This document shows, piece by piece, positions 1 through 12,359 of a stretch of 64,000 nucleotides of DNA. The position numbers and the translations under genes were made by a program. Position 1 is the first letter of the stretch. Every line of letters starts with the position of its first letter. The stretch is from Bufo bufo. Lineage: Eukaryota; Chordata; Amphibia; Anura; Bufonidae. A model generated the notes under the pieces. It searched no databases, had not been told where the DNA came from, and saw only the letters and a program-made list of their open reading frames with translations. Location: the NCBI RefSeq assembly GCF_905171765.1, contig NC_053394.1, positions 154,774,015 to 154,838,014 on the forward strand, given 5' to 3'.

Positions 1-699
1 TCATGGGACTTAAAAACAACCAGAAATTAAACTTTTTACATTAAACAAAATTCACTCGATTGTTGTCAGAAATCCAAACTCTGTAAACGACGTTATGACC
101 CCAGAACTCATGTTATCGCTTAGTGCGGTGTATGTCCACAGCACGCTTTACTTTTGGGGTAATAACACATCCCCAAGATGCCTCCTATGCCCCTGTCATT
201 GGCTAAATACAAGCCATGAATTCAATGGAACGAATAATATAATTGAGGCATGAGATGCCCTGTGTCTCAGAGGTTGTGAATTCCTAGAGAGCAGACTAGC
301 TACTCTGTGAGGTGGGACATGACTCTTCTAGGGTGGTCTTCTCCACTGCCAACTGTACAAGTCTTGGCCCAGTTTATCGACTCCACTAGGGGCCCTCAAT
401 ATGCAAGGAGAGTTGCAGCAACTGGACATCCTTTATCCTTCCTTTTGCCGCTGTGTTTGCATTTTGACTGCAGACATTAAACAATTTCCCAACATCAGCT
501 CACACAGAAACAGAAATACCACATATGTCAACAGCCATGTTGGTGACACAAGGAAACGACATGCATCACAGTTTTATATTTTTTTATATATAGATTGTGT
601 AAAATAAAATCTGAATGACTACGTAAAAAAATAAATCTTTGTTACCTCTGCTGCATGAACTCTGCTGCAATCTGATGATCTAAAGGGGGTTCAGTGCCA
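1..699. other. KCNB1 downstream flank, nothing recognised
   Basis: AT-rich unique-looking sequence without a convincing ORF or repeat. It lies on the 3' side of the minus-strand KCNB1 exon and could be distal 3' UTR or intergenic DNA. Confidence 0.3.
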
Positions 700-1440
700 C
701 CTACCTGCTCTGTGTGACAGCTGGCACCATCTCTCTGCTGACTACTGGCCCAGCCCCTCATTTCACTGCATGAGGACTGTAAAACTTCAGTCCTTTGTGT
801 GAACATTTGTCCCTAGTTTTTTGTGTCACCACTGGTCCTCCCCTTCTGGAGCTCCATCTGCACACTACATCACTGTTCACCCCATCTATTCATCCTCTGT
901 GTGTTCGCTGGTCCTAACCCTCTGTGACTATTTGGCTCATCTCTCCATCCTGTAAGTGACCATTCAACAATTCTGTACTCTGTATGATCACTGACACCTC
1001 TCTAGTTCCACCATTAGTCCTAATCCCATGTCCTCTTTGTAACTGCTGGTCCTACCTCTCCATCTTCAGTGTGACCACTTGTCCCACCTCTCCATCCTCT
1101 GGGTGACTACTGGTCCCGTCGCTCTGTATTCTACGACCACTAATACAATACCTTTTTCTGTCCTCTGTGTAACCACCGACACCCCCTCCGCTTTCAGTCA
1201 GACACTTCCTCTGAATGACTGGCGGTACTGCTCCTTCATTCTCTGTGTGATTGATAGTCCCACCACTCTGTTATCTGCATGACTTCTGGTCCTGTGACTG
1301 CTTGATGACTGCTGTCTGACCCTGTTCCATGCGTGACCACTGACACTCCCTGACCGCTGATCCAGCTGCCCTGTCTTCTGCTCCATCCCCTCTGCATTCT
1401 GTGTGACTTCTGGTCCTGCCTTTCAGCGACTTGCATGCTT
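700..1440. repeat. Degenerate minisatellite
   Basis: Phrases of the type 'ccatcctctgtgtgac' followed by 'tactggtcc' recur about every 25-35 bases with heavy drift. The overlapping short ORFs here on both strands are by-products of the repeat. No function is evident. It sits 1.7-2.4 kb beyond the KCNB1 stop codon. Confidence 0.5.
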
Positions 1441-3101
1441 TGGTTGGGTGAGCAGACTCCTCGTAGAATTGGTCGGGTGTTGTGTACTTTATGGCTTGGA
1501 TGCAGACTCCTTTCAACCATTTCATAGGCACCTTGGAGTAGTTGTCACGTTTGGTGCCAAATAGATTGATATTCCGTGTAAGCTGAACTTTCATTCTGCT
1601 TTACTTACCGTGCACTGTTCTTAACAAGAAAGGTTGAGATATGGGTAGGTGGGATAGGTGGCTGACTAGGGCACTGTTTTTTGTTGTAATAAAGATTTTT
1701 TTTGTACAACCAACTGGATACTGTATGTGAGTACCTGGTAATACTGTAGCTACAGGGAGCCAGTTAGACCCACACTGGAGGCATCATGTCCCACTGGAAT
1801 TGACTTCTGTTCTGCAACAGGGGACCACTGTAAACAATCACTGCTTCCCTGTAGAGGAAACTGGCAGGAAAGCAGCTGCGGTGTTGGAGAGTGTGTGTGA
1901 GTATGTCAATGCTTGTGGATTCCTTGACAATTGTTTCTGCAGCTGTGGATGTGACTGGAGTGTAATGCAATGTGACTGTCATGATGTAACAGTAGAATGG
2001 AGTAGGAGAGTAGGACATAAGATCAGTGCTGTAAGATAAGTAAAGCAGAGGAGTCCATTACATTTAGATTATATCTGGCATTGAGAAGAGCTACAAACTT
2101 AGAACATTCTTGTCTTCTGTACATCTTACGTCCCACCATTAGTTCCAGCACCAGTGGCTGACAGCTTGTGGCCAATTGTTTGTATGTTGCTGTCACTTTG
2201 TGGTTACCACTATTGGATGTGTCCGTCCTCAGGAAACCAGAACTAATGAGCAGGTTCCTGTATGCTCTGTGTGTGAGAACTTTGTTCCAGATTAATAAGA
2301 AAGGAGCCTGGGAGTATAAAAAGAGGTGGGACATGTTCTGGACATCTCCTTCATAATTACCCGGAGAGCACTGTGGATTTACAGGGATCTTTGTGGGGAA
2401 AGCATATCCATCACTTTGCTATAGATAATTTAGCTACATTTTAAAATGGGGATAAACAGTTTGAGCCCACTGTGTATTAGCAGCACAAGAGCCCCAGCGT
2501 AATTGACAACACCTCAGGGCCACTCTTAGCAGTCATTTCTTACAAAAAACATAGAGGCACAAATAAAGGGGGTGCATACTTAAAGTGCTGCATCTCCAGC
2601 ATCTCCAGCCGGCAGTGTGCAAACAATGAGAAAAAGAAAAGAGATCCTAGAAATAAAGGATTCGTGCAGCTACAGATGTAAAGAACATGATGCGAACCCT
2701 CGGCTCTAGAACACTTATGCTCTAGGACGTTCCACAATGCACCATCTGCTACCAGTGACGACAACTGGTGAAACTCACCTTGAGGGAGCTTAAGAAAGAC
2801 ATAAGAGGAGCTCGGCCACTGCTCCCCAGAAATGTGGTGTCCACTGACCACCAGTGAGATGTTTTATTAGAAGGTCCCTCTACCATTAATGAGCGCAGTG
2901 TAAGCAATGAATAAAAGCAGGACATCTTAATTAGGGTATTTTTTTGGTCACAATGGCTTTCAAGAAAGAAGTTCAGTAAAGGAGATCAAATCAATCAAAG
3001 TTGTCAGTGCCGTCTCCAGAATGGTGCAGACCAGCCATCAGTTAGTGTGAGAGGAGGCCATGCAGAAGCTCATGGTGCATGTATGAACATTCCTCCCTGT
3101 G
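1441..3101 (-). other. Probable KCNB1 3' UTR or downstream flank
   Basis: This sequence directly follows the KCNB1 stop codon in the direction of transcription. No ORF here resembles a known protein. The length of the UTR cannot be read from sequence alone. One AATAAA hexamer on the minus strand lies about 235 bases past the stop. Confidence 0.4.
2863..2868 (-). other. Candidate polyadenylation hexamer
   Basis: The plus strand reads TTTATT, so the minus strand reads AATAAA, about 235 bases downstream of the KCNB1 stop. The hexamer is common by chance in AT-rich DNA and mammalian KCNB1 transcripts have long 3' UTRs, so a more distal site may be the main one. Confidence 0.25.
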
Positions 3102-5144
3102 TCACATGCGGGGCTCATGTGTGTGTGATCGTACACCTCCACCCGGTAACACATGGACCTCTGGTGAAATATGGTTGTCCATCTTGACTGGTTCCATATT
3201 CCCCCGATTGCTTCCAGTAATCCCTTCTGTGGAATAAATGCAGTTGTGTCCTAGGAACCGTGAGGAAGTTGATAGAGCAATATTCTCAAGGTGATTCTTT
3301 TCGGTTCTGTGAAGGGTCTCCCTTTGCTTTCGATGACCACTATTTGTTATGTTATATTTTGGGCTCATAGTGCCCAGCAACTGTTTGGAGGGACATGAAT
3401 CTAAGCCATCAAGGAGCTGACCCTCATCGTCTGTGTCGGCATCTATATACTTATTTACATTAGCATCATGAAAAGTGAATGCTATTGCCATGTGTTTCTC
3501 TGGAGACCTGGAAGGTGTTCTCGCACTTGCTGTCGTGTACTGAGACGTTTCAGGACTACGAATGGACTGCTCAGAGAAGTAAGAGCTGTCTAACTTTGTC
3601 TGCCCCAGTCTGTGCTCGGAAGGGTTCACTATATTTGGAGCAGGTACTAATGTCCTCTTGTCACCTTCTAAAAAGTTGACTTTTAGAGATCTCAGCATGA
3701 TGGGGTTTTTCATTTTCACAAGACTTTTTGGACTTTCCAAAATGTATGCTGAATGGCGATTTCTATCGGCCCTTGGACTAATTTGAGTGAAGCTTTCAGC
3801 ACTTATGTCCATGGACACTGGCCGATCACTGGGTGTGTCGTGTCCTGAATTTGTATTGGTTTTGTACGTCAAAACTGCCATTGGACTATGTGAGAACCTA
3901 GTAGTTTCTGGAAAGTCAGCTGTGCAACTTATAAAGCTGTCTATGCTGGACATGCTCCTCATATCAATGATGCCCTCTTTGTGGTGAGTGGTGAGCAGTG
4001 GCACAGGTGGGCAAGGGATGGTTTCCATTTCCAGTTCTTCTGCCTGTTTGCCGATCTGGTTAGAGTCTTTGGAGTTGAGGATTGGTTGGGATTGCGTTTT
4101 TGCCATTTTGTTGTATATATCTTCTAGCTGCTGAACATTGAGATGTTGTGGACTAGAACAAGAGCGAGTCTTTTCCGGAGAGGCCTGTTCTTTTGCATCA
4201 AAAGACTTGTTAGAACTTGTCTCAGAGAGGGTTCTCTTTGTCCATTTCCACTTGCTGGGGGACAAGTGATTATCCTGCACCTTCTCTTGTTTCCCTGGCG
4301 TGTCTTCAGTCTTTTCAACCACTACATCCATTAGTTCTATGCTGCGGCTAAAGGCATCTTTCATGTTCATGGAGACAATGCTGCCATTACGTTTAGCCCT
4401 TTCTAGAGCTTCTCGGCGTTTAATGGCTTTTTCCTGACGCTTTTGTTCTTTGTAGAACTCTGAGAAGTTATTTACAATAATGGGAATTGGAAGAGCAATG
4501 ACCAGCACACCAGCAATGCAACACAATCCACCAACAATCTTACCCAGCAGAGTTTTTGGGTAGATGTCCCCATATCCCACTGTGGTCATGGTAATGGTAG
4601 CCCACCAGAAGGATGCTGGGATACTTTTGAACTTTGTATCATCCTCATCCTTTTCTGCAAAGAAAACCAAACTTGAAAAGATCATGATACCCATCGCCAG
4701 AAACAGAATCAGAAGCCCAAGTTCATTGTAACTCCTTCGTAATGTAAACCCTAAAGACTGCAGACCCGTTGAATGTCTGGCCAGCTTCAGGATTCGCAGT
4801 ATCCTCATGATCCGGAAAATTTGAACCACCCGTCTGACGTTTTGGAACTGAAGTACACTTTTGTTTGATTCTGTGAGGAATATTGTTACATAGTAAGGGA
4901 GGATTGCTAACAAATCGATGACATTAAGTGGTCCCTTAAAAAACTTCCATTTGTTAGGGGATGACAGGAATCTCAGCAGGTACTCCATTGTAAACCATGC
5001 AATACAGACTGCCTCCACATGTGCCAACTGGGGATTGTCTGTTACTTGCTCAAACTCATCTACACCTTGTAGTTCTGGAAGCGTGTTTAATGACAAGGCT
5101 ATTGTAGATAAGATGATGAACAGGATAGAAATGATTGCCAGAAT
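3102..5144 (-). CDS. KCNB1: Kv2.1 potassium channel, last coding exon
   Basis: This exon encodes 680 residues plus stop of a delayed-rectifier K+ channel of the plasma membrane. Residues counted from the exon start: S1 about 1-20; S2 about 43-61; S3 about 70-91; S4 about 104-124 with arginines and lysine at every third position; S5 about 143-163; pore helix with selectivity filter TVGYGD at 188-193; S6 about 202-227 with the gating PIPIIV motif. The cytoplasmic tail holds the SSIDSFISC clustering motif (399-407), which in Kv2 channels forms ER-plasma membrane junctions through VAP binding. The distal tail ([36 protein letters not shown]) matches Kv2.1 rather than Kv2.2, hence KCNB1. The exon opens at ATT after an acceptor AG at 5146-5145. 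The roughly 180 N-terminal residues including T1 must lie in an exon beyond 64000. The frame is intact, and human Kv2.1 is 858 residues. Confidence 0.96.
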   Translation of the reverse strand: MLAIISILFIILSTIALSLNTLPELQGVDEFEQVTDNPQLAHVEAVCIAWFTMEYLLRFLSSPNKWKFFKGPLNVIDLLAILPYYVTIFLTESNKSVLQFQNVRRVVQIFRIMRILRILKLARHSTGLQSLGFTLRRSYNELGLLILFLAMGIMIFSSLVFFAEKDEDDTKFKSIPASFWWATITMTTVGYGDIYPKTLLGKIVGGLCCIAGVLVIALPIPIIVNNFSEFYKEQKRQEKAIKRREALERAKRNGSIVSMNMKDAFSRSIELMDVVVEKTEDTPGKQEKVQDNHLSPSKWKWTKRTLSETSSNKSFDAKEQASPEKTRSCSSPQHLNVQQLEDIYNKMAKTQSQPILNSKDSNQIGKQAEELEMETIPCPPVPLLTTHHKEGIIDMRSMSSIDSFISCTADFPETTRFSHSPMAVLTYKTNTNSGHDTPSDRPVSMDISAESFTQISPRADRNRHSAYILESPKSLVKMKNPIMLRSLKVNFLEGDKRTLVPAPNIVNPSEHRLGQTKLDSSYFSEQSIRSPETSQYTTASARTPSRSPEKHMAIAFTFHDANVNKYIDADTDDEGQLLDGLDSCPSKQLLGTMSPKYNITNSGHRKQRETLHRTEKNHLENIALSTSSRFLGHNCIYSTEGITGSNRGNMEPVKMDNHISPEVHVLPGGGVRSHTHEPRM

Positions 5145-5160
5145 CTGCAACAAAAACAGA
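5145..5160 (-). other. Splice acceptor of KCNB1 last exon
   Basis: On the minus strand the sequence tctgtttttgttgcag precedes the codons for ILAI. It is a pyrimidine-rich tract ending in AG. Conserved Kv2.1 protein begins immediately after it, while the codons before it (LLQ) do not fit the family. This fixes the exon boundary at 5144. Confidence 0.9.
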
Positions 5161-5204
5161 GAAAAACGTATTAGTCACAATATGTCCTAGTAAATGAGTC
5201 TCAT

Positions 5205-5355
5205 GGTACATAAACTGATGACTGTATGAACTGACCATTGGATGAACTGATTGTATAAACTCATGACTGTATGAAGTGATGATCATATAAACTGATGACC
5301 GGCATGAACTGACAAGCATATGAAATTATGACTGTATGAACTGATGAGGGTATAA
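5205..5355. repeat. Short-unit minisatellite beside the KCNB1 acceptor
   Basis: About ten imperfect copies of a 14-16 base unit resembling 'gaactgatgactgtat' lie within the intron, 60-210 bases from the splice acceptor. No coding meaning is apparent. Confidence 0.7.
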
Positions 5356-6547
5356 ATGAAGCCCCCAAGATCTGCGGCATTTATTACATCATATTGCATG
5401 TAACATGATCATATTGGCGTGTTCCAGCTGGTTGCGCTACTCTCCCATTAAACACGTCCCTCCTAAAAGGACCATGATAAGAAGCATCTGTCCACTAAAG
5501 CATGCAGGATATTGGTATCTGACCAATGAAATGGTCCCCCCAAGTGAACTTAGTTGATAGATGCCTGCATGTGCCTGACAACTGACACCTGTGTAGGGAA
5601 ATCACATTTCCTGGTCAAGGATATGACAGGTATGAGCTGCTAAATTGCGAGGGATGAGGTTTCACCTTTATTCTGTTTATACAGTCAGTGCCACCCCACA
5701 CAGCTTCACAATATCCATACAAAACACTTTATACTAAATGACTATTATTAAGAAAGAAACCTATAGGAACATGATTTGTGTCCTATGCCCTTGGTCAGGG
5801 CACCTACATGGTGCACCACACTTCCTTTGCTACTACTTGACTAGGCTTATGCTTGCTTTCCCCGTGGATATATACAGGGGGCTGTCCCCAGACTACTCCA
5901 AGATATCCAAAGTCTGCTACGGGACGCTACCTTTACCTGCCCTCCCCTCCTACCTATGCTAGAAGTATCTCCACCCACTGTGCAGCAACTGCAGGAGGTA
6001 TCACCCTGGAATCCTGTAGACGAGCTAATACACTGCTATATACACCGTAAAATACAATACTAAATATAACTGGGTTCCTTCAACAGGACCGCATGGTTTA
6101 TTATGACTTATCAACAGCGCATGCAAATTACAGTTACAAAAAGACAATACAAATGAATGGAAACTATCAGGTATTACACAAGCCAGTGGATCCTGGCATT
6201 CTGCTCTTGGTGCAGCCATTTATTCAGGGAACTGTGGACTGATGTCATACTAGGGCTCCACACACAGAGTCTCCTTCCCCATAGACTCAGAGATTTGTAA
6301 TACTTTCAATCTGGACAAACACATTCTGTATTACTTTTGGGTCACGTGGCCTATAAGTAATGTTCTGATTTCTCCTGCCCACCAACCAAATAAATTTGCT
6401 GACCGGTCCATGGCTCACTCGGATTTTTCAGACAAAGGCAATATGGAGCCTATTAATGACATAATCCTCCACTTTCTTTGCCCAGGAAGGATGCAAGACC
6501 AGCAAGAGTCATTAGCTGGCCAGTACCCTAAAGTGTGGCCAATAACC
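5356..6547. other. Intronic sequence, nothing recognised
   Basis: No ORF with recognisable similarity, no terminal repeats and no clear tandem repeats were seen between the minisatellite and the hAT element. Confidence 0.3.
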
Positions 6548-6555
6548 CTGTAGAA

Positions 6556-7703
6556 CAGCGGTCCCCAACCGCCGGGCCGCGGCCCAGAACCGGGCCCTGG
6601 AAGATAGTTTGGCGGGCCGCAGAGGAGGGCAGACGCCAGGTGCATGCGCGCCCGACGCGCACATCAGGCTAGAGTCAGTGGAGAAGTAGGGATGGAGGGA
6701 ATCCCTCCCTCCCATGACGCGGCCGCCGCAGAGCCCAATACAATGAGCGGGCTCTGAGGCGCCGCACCACTGCCACCAATGAATGTGTGTCTAATATTAA
6801 AGTAGGAGGAGGGACGGGGGAGGGTTTACCGCTGTGCCATCTCAGCTTGTGCACGGTGAACGGCAGCAGCGGCAGCCTCCTCCTCCTCCTGATTCTTGTG
6901 TTCTCCAGTCCCAGTCCCCAGCCATTAGTGCTCTGAAAAGCGCAGGTACCCACACACTGTCCCACACACTGTCCCACACAATGTCCCACACACTGTCCCA
7001 CACACTGACCCACACACTGACCCACACACTGTCCCACACACTGTCCCACGCACTGTCCCACGCACTGTCCCACGCACTGTCCCACGCACTGTCCCACACA
7101 CTGTCCCACACACTGTCCCACACAATGTCCCACACATTGTCCCACACACTGTCCCACACACTGTCCCACACACTGCAAGATTATTAGTCTGCCTCAAAAT
7201 AAACGCAGGCAAAAAACATGTATCAGGCAGCCAGCAAGATTTGGGGTTAATGTGACTCATTAACCGCAATGTTGCCAGTAGCCATAATTTGAGAAGATGG
7301 GGTCACCTATTATTAATCTGAGGTAGATGGTGCTATTGCATTAGTACCCCTATGTACCTCACATTAAAAGTAAGTGGCCCCCAAGCACCTCATCAAAAAA
7401 TGGGCAACATTGGGTTAACCATTAATGTGAGGTACACATGATGAGGTTACTTACTATTAATGTGAGGTACAGGCAGGTCCAAATTGATAAAACAATGTGC
7501 CTCATATTAACAGCAAGTTACTCCAGCATGTACCTGATGCCATTAACCCCATCGTTATATAGTTTTATATATTTTAAACACGTGAATCAGTCAGCGCCGA
7601 TCAGCACCCCCTAAGCCCCGCCCCAGAACCCCCCCAGCCTGTCCCTGGGAAAATTGTCTTGCATGAAACTGGTCCTTGGTGCAAAAAAGGTTGGGGACCA
7701 CTG
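6556..7703. mobile_element. Non-autonomous hAT transposon
   Basis: The ends are CAGCGGTCCCCAACC on the left and GGTTGGGGACCACTG on the right, inverted copies of each other with one mismatch. The element is bounded by an exact 8-bp target duplication, ctgtagaa, at 6548-6555 and 7704-7711. Short CAG-starting inverted repeats plus 8-bp duplications define the hAT superfamily. No transposase is encoded in these 1148 bp. The interior is GC-rich near the left end and carries a 12-bp tandem array. Confidence 0.9.
6949..7175. repeat. 12-bp minisatellite inside the hAT element
   Basis: About 19 copies of a 12-base unit (cacactgtccca) with a few point variants (acgcact, acaatgt, actgacc). Because 12 is a multiple of three, every frame stays open and yields artificial proteins of repeated VGQC, WDSV or SHTL type. 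I do not regard these as genes. Confidence 0.95.
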
Positions 7704-7711
7704 CTGTAGAA

Positions 7712-9325
7712 CACAAATATATTTTGAGAAGTCAGTCAGTCAATTACAAACTTCATGTTTCTGACACCTTAAATACAAACTTCATGTTTGTCACACCCCT
7801 ACCCGCACAGGAGTGGTGGATCATGTGGTCCTGCACCAGGCTCAGCTGTACTCTGCCATCTGTGGGCACAGTATAACAGTATAACGGCATAGTACAGTGG
7901 CAGTTTAAAATGGCGTCTACAAGGTGTCCATAAGGGTTAATCTAATGGATGCACAGCATTGTGAACAGTTGTGTGAGACCTTTCGAGTGATGGAAGCCTC
8001 TTTGCCTGGTTCCAATGTCCACCATATTAGGGCTGTACGGGCATCATATAATGGACACTTCACGATCTGGAGTCTTGGCAATTTCTACTCCGCTTGTACA
8101 ATGGATCCAGGGACAGTTATTGGAGCATGTTTGCATGACATGAATGTCTCCCATTATACAAGGTTGTCTCCAGCTCAGCAGCTCAATCTGCTGTTTAAGA
8201 CTGGACGTGTCCCCCCTAGCCATGGCGTGAAGACTTCTTAGATCTATGAGCATAAACAAGAGGCCTCATTACCCAGCAGCTAGTGGAATCTCTGTCCTTA
8301 AAGCTCATTGTCACTTACACCTATAAGTAGAAAGATCACCATGATCTGCTTATCCCGGGAGTGGCGTCAATGCTGCTATATTCTGCCTCCTGTGCTGGGG
8401 ATCTCATTTATCACTGGTCTGTATTACAGTCTCAATGATCCGATTATCCCCCAAATACAAGTCAACTGGAGTCTTACTTCATTAACACTTCAGGGGCCAC
8501 AAGTAAAAATAGCAGCTGCTGCCATGTCATCCATAGAGATGTTCAACTATAAAATCTTACATCTCGGGCATCATCAGTGTAACTGGAGACATACAGGTAT
8601 ACCATCTCCTCCCAGCCCTAGCATTGTTCCCACAGAGGACCACTCTGACTCCCACCTTCTAGACTCAGGTGTATACTCAGGTGCGACCGTGGATAATTGG
8701 GATCACAAAAGTGCATACGTATAAATAAACGTGTTGCCCACTGAGATGACATAACATGTGTCCATATAAAACAGGATAATCCCTCATCCTCACCCCTGCA
8801 GCAGGCTTGTGTTGTGATAACATGTGTCCCAAAAATGTCCTACAACTGCCTCGCAAATGCAGAGAAGTCATAAAAAAGTTAAGGATACAATGCATGCAGA
8901 TAGTCTGCAGTAGGTTCTGGTGGAGGCACCAGTGAACACTTGGCTTTTCAAAGACCTCAATGAACTGTCTAAATACGCAGAATGACCCTTAATCTACTTT
9001 ACCCACCAAAGCAGCCAGATGGCTCTGCCACATCTCTTACTGCAAAGACTCCTCGAACTGCAAGGAAGCTAGTTTTGATCTCAACCCTCCCACTCATAAT
9101 CAGCGTATAAAATGTCTGAAATGTTGAGAAGACAAGGTGCAGGGAAGTTTACCTAAAATATCTCACAGTGCACTCCAGCTAAATCCCCTCAGGTCACTGC
9201 TAGGCAATCAGGGAAATTGCTAGTACAGACTGGTGTGTGCTGCCCTCTTCATACTCTGACCAGTTCCAGTGCCATTCCATAACATGGCTTGTGCCAGAGA
9301 GTCTGCGTGACGTGTTTATAATTAG
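7712..9325. other. Intronic sequence, nothing recognised
   Basis: No convincing coding region. One local duplication was noticed: the phrase 'acaaacttcatgttt' occurs twice around 7745-7792. Otherwise no terminal repeats or arrays were seen. Confidence 0.3.
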
Positions 9326-10059
9326 GCAAGTGTCACGCTTCGGTGTGGGAGGGAAACCTGCACCGAATGTAGGAGGGAAAGGGGTGAGGGAAAAGGCCTG
9401 GAAACTAGAGAAAGGAGCAGGTCACCTCCTAGAGAAACCCTAATCAAAGTTCTGACTGACTGCAAGTATGAACTGACCCCGAAGGTAGGTGAGTTCATAC
9501 ACCGGAACCTAAGTCCTAACTCACCCTGTAGGAACCTGGTACTAATGTCAGGACAAGAGACAACCTGTTCCTCCAAATGGTAGGACGAACAGGAGTCTCC
9601 CTCAGGCCTAAACACAAATAAAAGGGAAAAGAGCAACACAAGTAAACCCACACAATAAACAAAAGGGGAAGAAGACACTTAACCCCTTCACTACCGAGTC
9701 ACTTTTCACCTTAAATCCCAGCCGATTTTTGCAAATCTGGAGATGAAATTTCAGAATTTCACTTTTTTGGCAGATTTTCCATTTTAATAAATTTTTTCCA
9801 CTAACAAAGCAAGGGTTAACAGCCAAACAAAATTCAATATTTATTGCCCTGATTCTGTAGTTTACAGAAACACCCCATATGTGGTCGTAAACTGCTGTAT
9901 GGGCACACGGCAGGGCGCAGAAGGAAAGAAACGCCATATGGTTTTTGGAAGGCAGATTTCACTGGGATAATTTTAAGCTGCCATGTCACATTTGAAGACC
10001 CCCTGATGCACCCGTAGAGTAGAAACTCCCAAAAAATGACCCCATTTTGGAAACTACGG

Positions 10060-11740
10060 GATAAGGTGGCAGTTTTGTTAGTACTATTTTAGGGTACATA
10101 TGATTTTTGGTTGCTCTATATTACACTTTTTGTGAGGCAAGATAACAAAAAATAGCTGTTTTGGCACCGTTTTTATTTTTTATTTACAATGTTCATGTGA
10201 CAAGTTAGATCACGTTGTATTTTTATAGAGCAGGTTGTTACCGACGTGGCGATACCTAATATGTATACTTTATTTATTTATTTATGTTTTACATAATAAC
10301 AGCATTTTTGAATTTTAAAAAATCATGTTTCAGTGTCTCCATATTCTGAAAGCCCTATTTTTTTTATTCTTTTTGGGCGATTGTCTTAGGTAGGGTCTCA
10401 TTTTTGCGAGATGAGATGAATGTTTGATTGATACTATTTTTGGGTGCGTATGACTTTTTGATTGCTTCGTATTACACTTTTTGTGATGTAAGGTGACACA
10501 AAAATGGTGTTCATCTGAGGGGTTAGGTCATGTGATATTTTTATAGGCCAGGTCGTTACGGATGTGGCAATACCTAATATGTATACTTTTTTTTATTTAT
10601 GTAAGTTTTACACAATGATATCATTTTTGAAACAAAAAAATCATGTTTTAGTGTCTCCATAGTCTGAGAGCCATAGTTTTTTCAGTTTTTGGGCGATTGT
10701 CTTAGGTAGGGTATCATTTTTGCAGGATGAGGTGACGGTTAGATTGGCACTATTTTGCGTATGACTTTTTTTTTTAACAAATCTCTTTTTATTGAGAGAA
10801 TCAAAATATCAGATCATCAGAGATGAGATAAAGGCAAGGATATTCCATACACTAGAAGCCAAACATAAGTGATCAGACATTATCCAAGAAACTTGAATAT
10901 CAAAGTATACATAGTTACAAGTTTTCGACAAGAACATTGGAATAAGAACATAATCTTCGACGGTTCGGTTGATTCTATTAGTAATACTGCAGTTGTGGAT
11001 CGTCATATGCGCGCCCAGCTCCGGATGCCCTCCTCGTTCAAATTACGGAATAAATTAGTAAGATACCCTCTCTCAACACCATCACTTTAATTATTTCGCC
11101 CTAAATTCTCTCCAAGGAGCCCACAACTTGAAAAATCTACTATGCGTCCTGTTAGCCCAACTTGCCAGCTCCTCAATCAAGAATATTTGGTCTATTTTGG
11201 TTTACCAATCCTAGAATGCGTATGACTTTTTGATCGCTTGGTATTACACTTTTTGTCATGTAAGGTGACAAAAAAAAAAAAGGCTTTTTTTACACAGTTT
11301 TTTTTTTATGGTGTGGTTAGGTCATGTTGTATTTTTATAGAGCAGGTTGTTACGAACGTGGTGATACCCAATATGTAGACTTTTTTTTTTTTACATTTAT
11401 AAAATAAAAGCATTTTTGAAACAAAAAAAAATCATGTTTTAGTGTCTCCATAGTCTGAGAGCCATAGTTTTTTTTATTTTTTGAGCGATTGTCTTAGGTA
11501 GGGGCTCATTTTTTGCAGGGTGTGGTGACGGTTAGATTGGTACTAATTTGGAGGGCATATGCTTTTTTGATCGCTTGGTGTTGCACTTTTAGTGATGTAA
11601 GGTGACAAAAAAATTGTTTCTTTAGCAGAGTTTTTTTTTTTATTTAGGGGGTTAGGTCATGTGATATTTTTATAGAGACAGTCGATACAGACGCGGCGAT
11701 ACCTAATATGTCTACTTTTCTTTTTTTTCCCTTATTTTTA
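10060..11740. repeat. Four tandem ~325-bp modules in the TTAA element
   Basis: The phrase 'gatacctaatatgta' or a close variant recurs near 10252, 10569, 11363 and 11698, each after a run such as 'ttttatagagcaggttgtta' and before a T-rich tract and 'cagtgtctccata'. Subtracting the 461-bp insertion and its duplicate, the spacing is about 320-335 bp. Internal amplification of a module is common in long non-autonomous elements. Confidence 0.75.
10771..11216 (-). mobile_element. 5'-truncated retrotransposon insertion (LINE 3' end)
   Basis: An exact 15-bp duplication, tgcgtatgacttttt, flanks this segment (10756-10770 and 11217-11231). The segment begins with a T-run, so on the minus strand it ends in poly(A). 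Target duplication plus poly(A) is the signature of LINE-type target-primed insertion. The 446-bp body has no recognisable ORF and would be a 3' fragment. It interrupts one of the tandem modules. Confidence 0.8.
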
Positions 11741-12359
11741 CAATTTTTTTTTAACTTTATTTTGGGAAAAGGACGCTTTTTTTTTACTTTAAACTTAAAA
11801 AAAAAATTTAAAACTATATATTTTTTTTACTTTTTTTCGCTTTATTTTTTTGTTCCACTCTGGGACTTCAACTTTTGGGGGTCTGATCTCCTTTACAATG
11901 CTTTACAATACTTCTGTATTGTAAAGCATTGGCTGTAAGTATATTACCAGTGTAATACACTTACAGCCTTCCGGCCTGTTAGATTCAGGGGGCTGGATCT
12001 CACAGGCTCTCCCGGAAGGCAGCCACGATGCCTAAGGAAGGCATCGGACTGCCTTTCCTGCCATGGGGTCCCCGACACAGCAACGCGTGGACCCCATGGA
12101 CACCGGCACCAGTGAGGATACCGGACGTGCCGCAGTCAGCGCTGACCGCGGCCGTGCAAGGGTTAATGCGCCGGCATCAGTGATTTCACTGATGCCGGCG
12201 CATACAACAGGGGTCCGGCTATCAGTGACAGCCGGACCCCTGCCGCTGATCGGGTGGGCGCAGCTCCTGCACCCGCCTGATCAGCGCACCGTACCTGTAC
12301 GGCGCTGGGATTTCTGTCCCGCATTTCTGCGCCGTACATGTACGGTGCTTGTACCCTAA

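Noticed and set aside
3102..5144. Assignment as KCNB2 (Kv2.2)
   Set aside because: The pore and core are shared, but the distal tail motifs ([31 protein letters not shown]) fit Kv2.1 as I recall it and not Kv2.2.
5145..5153. Three extra codons at the start of the KCNB1 ORF
   Set aside because: They are the end of the intron (ttg ttg cag). The acceptor AG precedes the first conserved residue.
6675..7269. Long ORFs on both strands with repeated CVGQ, WDSV and SHTL units
   Set aside because: They arise from the 12-bp minisatellite, whose unit is a multiple of three and so stays open in all frames. They cover the same bases on both strands.
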